This document shows positions 8,511 to 17,000 of a stretch of 64,000 bases of DNA, one piece after another (the stretch's first letter is position 1; each line of letters starts with the position of its first letter). The position numbers and the translations under genes are program-made. The DNA comes from Ruminococcus sp. GTDB lineage: Bacteria > Bacillota > Clostridia > Oscillospirales > Ruminococcaceae. The stretch covers positions 17,866 to 81,865 of the forward strand of contig JAFWSI010000063.1 of NCBI GenBank assembly GCA_017519415.1, read 5' to 3'. The notes below the pieces were generated by a model. It ran no database searches. It saw only the letters and a program-made list of their open reading frames with translations, and had not been told where the DNA came from.

Positions 8511-8539
8511 TTGCCAAACGAAAAATAATGTGATATAAT
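8511..8539 (+). promoter_or_regulatory. Promoter of the CapA-like gene
   Basis: TTGCCA (8511-8516), 17 bp, TATAAT (8534-8539). The start codon at 8598 is preceded by AAAGGAG. Confidence 0.65.
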
Positions 8540-8597
8540 GTAAACGAGGGAAGAGCATATTCAGGGGAACTATGCCCTTTCACAAAGGAGAAGTGCA

Positions 8598-9863
8598 ATG
8601 AAGTTAAGAAAAGGACGCGCTTTCGGCGCTTTCGCGGTAATGACAGCCATGCTCGCCTTCGGCGCCTGTGCGCATTCCGACACGGATCATACCGTCGGAA
8701 AGGCAAGCTTCGGATCGTCGGCGGGAGAAGTGGAAAGCACTGTGCCCGAGGAGACTACAGAGGAGCTCACGGAGCCTCAGCCCGACAGGACAGTTCATGT
8801 GGTCGCCGCGGGAGATAATCTTATCCACTATTCCGTATACAAGAACGCAGAAATGCTTGCAGGGGGCTCGGGCTACGATTTCAAGCCCATGTACTCCGAG
8901 GTGAAATACCTCATCGAGAGCGCAGACCTTGCAATATTGAATCAGGAAACCATAATCTCCGAAAGCAACCCCATAAGGGGAGCCGACGGAGGACAGCTTA
9001 TATTCAATTCGCCTCCGGAGGTGGCCGACGCAGTTATAGACTGCGGTTTCGACGTCTTCACCATGGCCAACAACCACCTGCTCGATATGGGTACTCAGGG
9101 CCTTGAGGAGTCAATAAACTTCTGGAACAAAAAAGCGGCGGAAAACGACCTGACGGTCCTCGGAGCCTATCTAAACGACGAGGACGCCAACCGTATACGC
9201 ACCCGTGAGGTTAACGGCGTAAAGATCGCATTCCTTGCGTATGCGCATCATATCAACGGCAACGAATGCCTGCTTGATGATTCGCCTCTCCGCGTGGTAA
9301 TGAACGAGGAGGAGGACATTATCGAGCGTCAGATAAAGGAAGCAAGGCAGTTGGCGGACGCCGTCATCGTGTCCGTTCACTGGGGCGAGGACGACACCAC
9401 CGTCGTTACAGAGGACAGGATCGAGCTCGCCAACAAGATGGTCAACTGGGGAGCGGATGTGATACTCGGCTGTCACACCCATACCGCAGAGACTATGGAA
9501 TGGATAGAGCGGGACGACGGTACAAAGGGCTTTGTGTACTACTGCATGGGCAATTTCATATGCGCCCAGACAGATAATTTCAACGTTGTGGGAGAGCTCC
9601 CCGATTTCGACATAGTCATCGACGGAAGCACCGGTCAGCTCCGCCTCGAGAACGTGGGCTGCATACCGACCATCGTGCACTATGAGTACGATTTTTCCAA
9701 TATGAAGGTCTATCCCTACAGCAAGTATAGCCCCGAGCTTGCGGCTGCTCACGGGCTCCCGTATGCGATACCGCAGGGCACTTATACGAGCTTCGGATGG
9801 GACGTTATAAACAACATAATAGACGAGCAGATACCGCAGGAATTCCGGAAACTCGACAAATGA
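8598..9863 (+). CDS. CapA-family lipoprotein (metallophosphatase-like)
   Basis: A 421-residue exported protein. The signal peptide ends in the lipobox FGAC (Cys near residue 25), followed by an acidic linker. The catalytic-like domain shows the CapA/PgsA series: VVAAGDNLIH, ILNQETIIS, FTMANNHLLDMG, VSVHWGEDD, and ILGCHTHTAETMEW, which carry the Asp/Asn/His metal ligands of calcineurin-like phosphoesterases. CapA is known from poly-gamma-glutamate synthesis, but no capB/capC partners are here, so the substrate is unknown and a general surface-polymer role is inferred. Single-gene unit with its own promoter. Confidence 0.88.
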   Translation: MKLRKGRAFGAFAVMTAMLAFGACAHSDTDHTVGKASFGSSAGEVESTVPEETTEELTEPQPDRTVHVVAAGDNLIHYSVYKNAEMLAGGSGYDFKPMYSEVKYLIESADLAILNQETIISESNPIRGADGGQLIFNSPPEVADAVIDCGFDVFTMANNHLLDMGTQGLEESINFWNKKAAENDLTVLGAYLNDEDANRIRTREVNGVKIAFLAYAHHINGNECLLDDSPLRVVMNEEEDIIERQIKEARQLADAVIVSVHWGEDDTTVVTEDRIELANKMVNWGADVILGCHTHTAETMEWIERDDGTKGFVYYCMGNFICAQTDNFNVVGELPDFDIVIDGSTGQLRLENVGCIPTIVHYEYDFSNMKVYPYSKYSPELAAAHGLPYAIPQGTYTSFGWDVINNIIDEQIPQEFRKLDK

Positions 9864-9889
9864 TCTAATTTATTAATTTTTGGTTCAAA

Positions 9890-9940
9890 AACGCTTTTTA
9901 AGAGAGGATTTTGAGAAAAATCCTCATTGTGCAAAGCGTT
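9890..9940. other. Nested inverted repeat downstream of the CapA-like gene
   Basis: Outer arms AACGCTTT (9890-9897) and AAAGCGTT (9933-9940) enclose an inner hairpin GAGGATTTT (9904-9912) with AAAATCCTC (9917-9925). No long T run follows, so this is a weak terminator or an mRNA 3' structure. Confidence 0.5.
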
Positions 9941-9991
9941 CAAAAATCACTTTTGCTGTTTATGTAAAATACCAAAAACAATATGAACCTA

Positions 9992-10020
9992 TTTACTTTT
10001 TTTTAGACCTGATATATAAT
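9992..10020 (+). promoter_or_regulatory. Promoter of the scaC leader RNA
   Basis: TTTACT (9992-9997), 17 bp, TATAAT (10015-10020). Predicted transcription start near 10027, some 375 nt before scaC. Confidence 0.55.
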
Positions 10021-10026
10021 GAAATC

Positions 10027-10367
10027 ATGAATAAATATAGATTTGGGATTAAGTATCTCATCACGGCAGTGTGATGCGTCTGACGTCAAAAACCACTGCG
10101 TGCAGAGCGAGTTTTCAGTCGCAGGCTGACGGCATGAGGGGAAGCTTCAGGGCGGCGTGGACAAACGCCGGATTATCAGAAGAAATCCGCCGAAAACCGC
10201 AGCTCGGACAGCTTAAGCCTCGTCTGTATGACTGAGCAGCGGCAGTTTTGCCCACCGCTTACGCACGCTTCCGACCGTAAAGGCCGATGTGGCTTTGCAG
10301 TTAAGGCGGAGAGGTAGATCCGCTGCGTTAAGACAAGATATAATCAAAGGGGCAGCCCGTTCCTTTG
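10027..10367 (+). ncRNA. Highly structured untranslated RNA / leader ahead of scaC
   Basis: No reading frame with a ribosome-binding site is present. The stretch folds by eye into many perfect stems: GCAGTG 10066-10071 with CACTGC 10094-10099; a compact three-way junction of GGC/GCC (10151-10153 with 10189-10191) holding GGCGT/ACGCC (10154-10169) and GGATT/AATCC (10170-10188); GCTC/GAGC with ACAG/CTGT (10202-10237); GGCA/TGCC (10241-10252); GCGGA/TCCGC (10306-10323); and CAAAGG/CCTTTG (10345-10367). The G+C content is above that of normal spacers here. It could be an independent ncRNA or a regulatory leader of the scaffoldin operon. I cannot assign an Rfam family. Confidence 0.55.
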
Positions 10368-10401
10368 TTATATAACATTATTGAAGAAGGAGGAAAAAAT
10401 A

Positions 10402-11289
10402 ATGAAGACAAAAAAGGTAGTCGTCGGAGCTATCGCTGCTACGATGCTTTCACTTTCAGTCTGCTCACTTGCACCCGTTTTTGCAGCCGGCGAAACAGTG
10501 CAGATATCCGTTGGCAAAGCAAATGTAAAGGCAGGTGAGGCATTCTCAGTGGACGTATCTCTGGCTGATATTCCATCTTCCGGCATCCAGGCACTCGATT
10601 TTGCTGTAACTTATGACAGCAGCCTCATCACAATCGATTCTGTTGACGCAGGAGCTCTCATAACAGGCATTTCACAGTCTGGTGACGCATCAGCATCACT
10701 CAGCAAGCCTTTTGAAAGCTATATCAACAGCAAAGAGGGCTATGTAAGCTTGATTTGGACAACAGCAGCAGATGACGCTTCATACTGGCTCAAGGGCGAC
10801 GGTGTGTTCTGTACTATCTCTGGTAAAGCTGCAAGCGGCGCTAAGGATGGTTCAGTAGCAGACCTCAAGATCGTTCCTATCAACCGTGAGACATATTCCG
10901 GTTCGGGCACTTCAAACAGTGGCATCGGATGCGGATATGAAAAAGACGGTAAGCCCGTACAGTATTCCGTAACAAAGAATGACGGAAGCGTTACAATCGG
11001 CGCTGTTGCAACCACAACAACTACAAAGCAGACTCCCGTTGTTACAATGCGCGGCGACGCAAACTGTGATGACTCAGTCGATATGGCGGATGCTGTTCTT
11101 ATCATGCAGAGCATCTCCAACCCGAACAAGTATGGCATTAAGGGTTCTGACTCACATCACATCACTTCACAGGGTCAGGCTAATGGCGATGTAGTTAGCG
11201 ATAACGGCGGAAAAGGCGGCAACGGTATTACTTCAGCCGATGCAAGCCAGATCCAGAAATATCTGCTTGGTAGCATTTCCGAGCTTTAA
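10402..11289 (+). CDS. scaC: Adaptor scaffoldin ScaC (cohesin plus dockerin)
   Basis: Secreted 295-residue adaptor of the R. flavefaciens cellulosome. A signal peptide (about 1-28) precedes one cohesin (about 30-205; VSLADIPSSGIQALDFAVTYD is the family-typical second and third strand), a short Thr linker (TTTTTKQ), and a C-terminal dockerin (about 218-295) opening RGDANCDDSVDMADAV and ending GNGITSADASQIQKYLLG. In characterised strains the ScaC dockerin binds ScaA cohesins and its own cohesin recruits a different set of enzymes. The ATG at 10402 has AAGGAGG eight bases upstream; an in-frame TTG at 10381 is rejected. First gene of scaC-scaA-scaB. Confidence 0.93.
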   Translation: MKTKKVVVGAIAATMLSLSVCSLAPVFAAGETVQISVGKANVKAGEAFSVDVSLADIPSSGIQALDFAVTYDSSLITIDSVDAGALITGISQSGDASASLSKPFESYINSKEGYVSLIWTTAADDASYWLKGDGVFCTISGKAASGAKDGSVADLKIVPINRETYSGSGTSNSGIGCGYEKDGKPVQYSVTKNDGSVTIGAVATTTTTKQTPVVTMRGDANCDDSVDMADAVLIMQSISNPNKYGIKGSDSHHITSQGQANGDVVSDNGGKGGNGITSADASQIQKYLLGSISEL

Positions 11290-11386
11290 TCCGTGATTAT
11301 CTGATTTGTCCCCCTTACAAAGGAATACAAACCCAATTTATGTTTTATCAATGGGCGTAAAAACCTAAAGAAAGGAATTATTACAA

Positions 11387-14008
11387 ATGAAAAAGTTTAT
11401 TTCTGCAGTCACTTCCTTGTGTATGGCTGCATCGATGTTAAGCGTAGTAGCTCCTGCTGCTGTAGGTGCTGCCGACGCTAAGAAGTCTTTTGCTGTCAAG
11501 ACTTATGATGGCGCAGGCTCTGAATTTGATAGTATGGGCGATAAGGTAACCATCACAAAGGATATGCTTGCTAAGGGCGACGTTAAGATCCCCTGCGCAG
11601 TATACTATGATGAAGGTACTAACGATTCAGAGGCTATCTCTGTTCAGCTCACTGTTGATTCCAAGGACATTTCTTTCAAGCTTTATCAGCCCAAGGAGGC
11701 TTTCTTCTCTGAGAACAAGACCTTCACACTCGGCGGCGATTCGGTAAAGACAAAGTATGCTCCCAACTTCGCAAGCTTCTATGATGATATGATGGAGACA
11801 TATTCTACATACGGTTCATTCCAGGGCGCTTGCGATTCTTCACAGACAGCTGCAGGCACAGATAACTACTATATCGGCGTTTCATGGACAAACGGCGGTA
11901 AGGAATACAAGTGGGCAGGTAACAAGTCCACAGACTTCCCGTTCTTCGTATTCGACGTAACTGTTCCTTCTTCTATTGCTCCCGGTACTTACAATATCAA
12001 GTACTGTGACTACAATACCGACTCCACAGGTCAGTACGACAATCCTTCCTGCATGGTTGAGACAGGAAGCAGATACGTTTCCAAGGACGGCACTCTCGAG
12101 CTCAAGACAATGCAGATCGTTGTTGAGGGCGGCGAAGGCACAACAACCACAAAGGATGTTACAACAACTACTACAACAAAGCAGGATGTTATAACAACCA
12201 CAACAAAGTCCAATACAGGCAATGCTGACGTAAGCTTCGACTTCGGCGGCACATATGAAGCTGCAAAGGGTGATACAGTCAAGGTTAAGGTTGCTATAGA
12301 CGCACATAACAACCCGATCACAGCTCTTGACGTTGTATTCGATATTCCTTCAGCACTCACACTGAAGCAGATCGGTACATCTTCACCTGCATTCAGCGAT
12401 CACGACGTACAGACAAACGAGCCCACAAAGGCTGCTAACTTCTACACCATCGACGGCCAGGGTGAGGGCGTAGTTCCCGAGGCTGGCGCAACAGTATTCG
12501 TAATCGCAATCACAGTTCCCGAGAATTGTCCCGACGGCAACTACACGATCGGTTTCACCGACAAGTGCAAGATCTTCAAGGACAACACAAGCTGGAACTA
12601 CAAAACAGAGTTCACAGCTGCAACCATCAAGGTTGGCAACGGCGGTAACGATACCACAACAACCACAAAGAACGACGTTGTAGGTACAACAACAACTGTT
12701 AAGCAGGGTGACGGCCAGATCAGCTTCAACTTCGGCGAGGATGTAAAGGCTGCAAAGGGCGACACAGTTAAGGTTAAGGTTGCAATCGATGCACACAACA
12801 ACCCGATCACAGCTCTTGACGTTGTATTCGATATTCCTTCAGCTCTTACACTGAAGCAGATCGGTACTTCTTCACCTGCATTCAACGATCACGACGTACA
12901 GACAAACGAGCCTACAAAGGCTGCTAACTTCTATACAATCGACGGTCAGGGCGAGGGCGTAGTTCCCGAGGCTGGCGCAACAGTATTCGTAATCGCAATC
13001 ACAGTTCCCGAGAATTGTCCTGACGGCACTTACACAATCGGCTTCGGCGACAAGTGCAAGATCTTCAAGGACAACACAAACTTCAACTACACAACTGACT
13101 TTGATGCAATGAACATCATCGTTGGCGACAGCGGTAACGTTACAACAACCACAACCAAGAACGATCCTCAGCCCACAACAACTACAACTGTTAAGCAGGA
13201 GCAGGGCCAGATCAGCTTCGACTTCGGCGACGACGTAACAGCTGAAAAGGGCTCAACAGTTAAGGTTAAGGTTGCAATCGATGCACACAACAACCCGATC
13301 ACAGCTCTTGACGTTGTATTCGATATTCCTTCAGCACTCACACTGAAGCAGATCGGTACTTCTTCACCTGCATTCAACGATCACGACGTACAGACAAACG
13401 AGCCCACAAAGGCTGCTAACTTCTATACGATCGACGGTCAGGGCGAGGGCGTAGTTCCCGAGGCTGGCGCAACAGTATTCGTAATCGCAATCACAGTTCC
13501 CGAGAATTGTCCTGACGGCACTTACACAATCGGCTTCGGCGACAAGGTTAAGATCTTCAAGGACAACACAAACTTCAACTACACAACTGACTTTGATGCA
13601 ATGAACATCATCGTTGGTGATGTAGAGACAACAACTACAACTGTAACTGAGGCAACAACAACAACCACTAAGGAAGTTACAACAACAACTACAGTTACAG
13701 ATGTTCAGCCTACAACAACTACAACAACAGGCACAACTCCCGTTGGCGACAAGTACACTCCTGTATGGGGCGATGCTAACTGCGACGGCAAGGTTAACGT
13801 TGCTGACGTTGTAGTACTCAACAGATTCCTCAACGATCCTTCAAACTTCAAGCTCACAGATCAGGGCAAGGTAAATGCAGACGTATATGCTCCTCAGAGC
13901 ACAAAGGCAGAGGCAGTAGCAGTTTCAGGCGTTAAGCTCACTGCTGAGGATTCTGAAGCAATCATCAAGTCTATCGTCGACCTTGTAACTCTTCCCATAG
14001 AGAAATAA
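11387..14008 (+). CDS. scaA: Primary enzyme-binding scaffoldin ScaA
   Basis: An 873-residue secreted scaffoldin. Order: signal peptide (1-28), a unique N-terminal module (about 30-245) whose C-terminal half resembles a divergent cohesin (FPFFVFDVTVPSSIAPGTYNI), Thr linker, three cohesins at about 280-417, 440-577 and 598-743, Thr-rich linker, and a C-terminal dockerin (about 785-873, WGDANCDGKVNVADVVVL). The cohesins are almost identical over the block from HNNPITALDVVFDIP to VFVIAITVPENCPDG, at DNA level too, which points to recent duplication or gene conversion. In the known system these cohesins bind enzyme and ScaC dockerins, and the ScaA dockerin binds ScaB. Three cohesins is, as I recall, the strain-17-like number. 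Ribosome-binding site AAAGAAAGGA. Confidence 0.94.
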   Translation: MKKFISAVTSLCMAASMLSVVAPAAVGAADAKKSFAVKTYDGAGSEFDSMGDKVTITKDMLAKGDVKIPCAVYYDEGTNDSEAISVQLTVDSKDISFKLYQPKEAFFSENKTFTLGGDSVKTKYAPNFASFYDDMMETYSTYGSFQGACDSSQTAAGTDNYYIGVSWTNGGKEYKWAGNKSTDFPFFVFDVTVPSSIAPGTYNIKYCDYNTDSTGQYDNPSCMVETGSRYVSKDGTLELKTMQIVVEGGEGTTTTKDVTTTTTTKQDVITTTTKSNTGNADVSFDFGGTYEAAKGDTVKVKVAIDAHNNPITALDVVFDIPSALTLKQIGTSSPAFSDHDVQTNEPTKAANFYTIDGQGEGVVPEAGATVFVIAITVPENCPDGNYTIGFTDKCKIFKDNTSWNYKTEFTAATIKVGNGGNDTTTTTKNDVVGTTTTVKQGDGQISFNFGEDVKAAKGDTVKVKVAIDAHNNPITALDVVFDIPSALTLKQIGTSSPAFNDHDVQTNEPTKAANFYTIDGQGEGVVPEAGATVFVIAITVPENCPDGTYTIGFGDKCKIFKDNTNFNYTTDFDAMNIIVGDSGNVTTTTTKNDPQPTTTTTVKQEQGQISFDFGDDVTAEKGSTVKVKVAIDAHNNPITALDVVFDIPSALTLKQIGTSSPAFNDHDVQTNEPTKAANFYTIDGQGEGVVPEAGATVFVIAITVPENCPDGTYTIGFGDKVKIFKDNTNFNYTTDFDAMNIIVGDVETTTTTVTEATTTTTKEVTTTTTVTDVQPTTTTTTGTTPVGDKYTPVWGDANCDGKVNVADVVVLNRFLNDPSNFKLTDQGKVNADVYAPQSTKAEAVAVSGVKLTAEDSEAIIKSIVDLVTLPIEK

Positions 14009-14055
14009 GGACTTACTAACAAAATAGAGCGTATGCTCGGAAAGGAAATGCACTG

Positions 14056-17000
14056 ATGAAGAAACTGCTTTCTGCAGTTACATCCGTTGTCATGAGCTTA
14101 TCGCTCATGACAGGTGCATTTGCTTCGTCAGTTAGTGCTGCGGGCAGTCTATCTGCTTCGCAGCCTAACGTTAGTATGGGCGAAGTACTGGATGTTTCTG
14201 CTAACAAAACCGCTGCTAACGGAACAGTTGAATGGCTGATTCCCACAGTAACTGCAGCTCCCGGCCAGACGGTATCATTACCGGTGGTAGTCAAGGGTTC
14301 AAAACTTGCGGTTGCAGGCGCCCAGTTCAATATTAAAGCGGCATCACCTATTGCTTATTCTTCAGCAACAGGCGGTAACGCTTATGGTTCTGAAATCGTA
14401 ATAAATGATAAAACTCAGAAGTTCGCTTTCGGTGACGAAAAGGGTATCGAAAGAGTAGCCAAGGACGATTCAGTCGTTCTGACTCTCAATTATACAGTAC
14501 CCGCCGACTGTGCAGACGGCACATACGCCGTAACATGGGACGGCACCTTCGCAAGCGATACTGACGGCGGCGAGATAACAGACGGTATCACATTCACTCC
14601 CGGTGCTATTGTTGTAAACAGCAAGGCATCAGCGGGTCAGATCGAATGGGTGCTCGACAACGTTACAGCTGCTCCCGGCGAAACAGTTACTGTTAACGCT
14701 AAGGTAAACAATTCCAACAATTCAGCGCTTGCTGTTGCAGGTGCGCAGTTCCTTATAAAGGCTGATTCACCTGTAAAATACAAAACGGTCAAGGAGGGCG
14801 GCGCGTACGCTTCCGAGATCATTGCTAACGATAATATCCAGGCGTTTGCTTTTGCAAGCAAAACAGGCGCAGGGATCGTTGCCGCTGATCAGGCAACAGT
14901 CGTTTCTGTAACTTACACAGTTCCTTCAGACTGCAAGGAGGGCAAGTATGCCGTTAAGTGGTCAGAGGGCTTCGTAAGCGACACAGACGGTAAAGAGATC
15001 ACTTCAAACGTTAAATTCACAGACGGATCCATCACCGTTAAGAAGGATAATCCTGTTAGCGGTAAGATCAGCTGGGTGCTCGACAACGTAAAAGCTGAGC
15101 CCGGTGAAACGGTAGCACTCAACGCAGTAGTTGAGGACTCCGCCAACGTCGGCGTTAAGGTTGCAGGCGCACAGTTCCTCGTAAAGGTGGATTCACCTAT
15201 AACCTACAAGAGCATATCCGAAAAGTCAGGCTACGGTCCCGAGATCATCGCAAACGACAACAAGCAGTCATTTGCTTTCGGTCACGAGAAGGGCACAGGC
15301 GTTTCGGCAGCGGACGGCGTTAAGGTATTCACACTTACTTACACTGTACCCGCTGACTGTCCTGCAGGAAAGTATCCTGTAAGATGGTCCAATGTATTTG
15401 TAAGCGATACAGAGGGCGTTGACATTTCTGAAAACGTTCTCGTAATCGACGGCTCGATCACAGTCGGCAATCCCGATCCCGTTCAGGGTGAGGCAGAGTG
15501 GGTTATCCCCGAAGTAGAGGGCAAGCCCGGCGAGACTGTTACACTTGCTGTTAAGGTAAAGGGCGATTCAGCTCTTCCCGTAGCAGGTGCTCAGTTCGTG
15601 ATCAAGAACCCCAATGATGTAATCTATAAGTCCGCAACAGGTTCACCTTACGGTGCAGACCTTATTGACAACGGTCAGAAATTCGCATTTGCTCAGGAAT
15701 CCGGCGCAGGCAAGACTGCAAAGGACGGCTCAGAGATTATGGTACTCACATATCAGATCCCCGAGAACTGTGCAGAGGGCGTATATGCCGTTGAGTGGGC
15801 TAATCAGTTTGTAAGCGATACTGCCGGCGATGACATCACCGCTAAGGTTACATTCGTAAACGGCAGCATCAAGGTCGGCAAGGTTGATCCCGTAAACGGC
15901 GAGGCTAAGTGGGTTATTCCCGACGTAGCAGGCGAGCGCGGCAAGACTGTAACACTTACTGTAAAGGTTGAAGGCGATTCAGCTCTTCCCGTTGCAGGTG
16001 CACAGTTTGAGATCACAAATCCCGACGCTGTAACATATCAGTCAGCAACAGGTTCACCTTATGGCGCAGAGCTTATCGACAACGGTAAGAAGTTTGCATT
16101 CGCTCAGGATTCCGGCGCAGGCAAGACTGCAAAGGATGGCGCGGAGATCATAACACTCACATTTATGGTTCCCGAGAATTGTCCTGACGGAATTTATCCC
16201 ATAGAGTGGTCCAAGCAGTTCGTAAGCGATGCTACAGGTAAGGACATCACCGACAAGGTAGTATTCGTAAACGGAAGCATCAATGTTGGCAATGTTACAA
16301 CAACAAGCACAACTATCACAGGAACAACAACCACAACAAGCGGTGACGATTCCACAACTACAACAACAAGCGGCGACGGAACAACAACCACAACAAGCGG
16401 TGACGGTTCCACAACCACAACAACAAGCGGCGACGGAACAACAACCACAACAAGCGGTGACGGTTCCACAACCACTACAACAAGCGGCGATGGAACAACA
16501 ACCACAACAAGCGGTGACGGTTCCACAACCACTACAACAAGCGGCGACGGAACAATAACCACAACAAGCGGGGACGGTTCCACAACCACAACCACAAGCG
16601 GTGACGGTTCTACAACCACAACCACAAGCGGTGACGGTTCTACAACCACAACCACAAGCGGTAACGGCGAAACAGGTACAACTACAACTGTAACAGCTCC
16701 TGCCGGTGCTATCATCTGGCAGATCGATACAGTAACAGTCAATCCCGGCGACAAGGTTGCTCTCAAGATCTATGTAAATGACGCAAGAGGCTCCAAGCTT
16801 CCTGTTGCAGGCGGTCAGTTCAACATTATCAATGCCAACGGCATTACCTTTGTTGACGCTACAAGCGGCGACGCTTACGGCGATGAACTCATAGCCAACA
16901 ACACAGTCAAGAAGTTTGCATTTGCAGACGCAAAGGGCGAGGGAACAGTTGCTGCCAACGGCTCGGTAGTTGCATACCTCAACTTCACAATACCTGAAGA

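Noticed and set aside
9880-10074. Open frame of 64 codons after the CapA-like gene
   Set aside because: Covers the nested inverted repeat and the leader promoter; no ribosome-binding site.
10027-10367. tmRNA, RNase P RNA or cobalamin riboswitch
   Set aside because: Lacks the tRNA-like end, the conserved RNase P core and the cobalamin box; kept only as an unassigned structured RNA.
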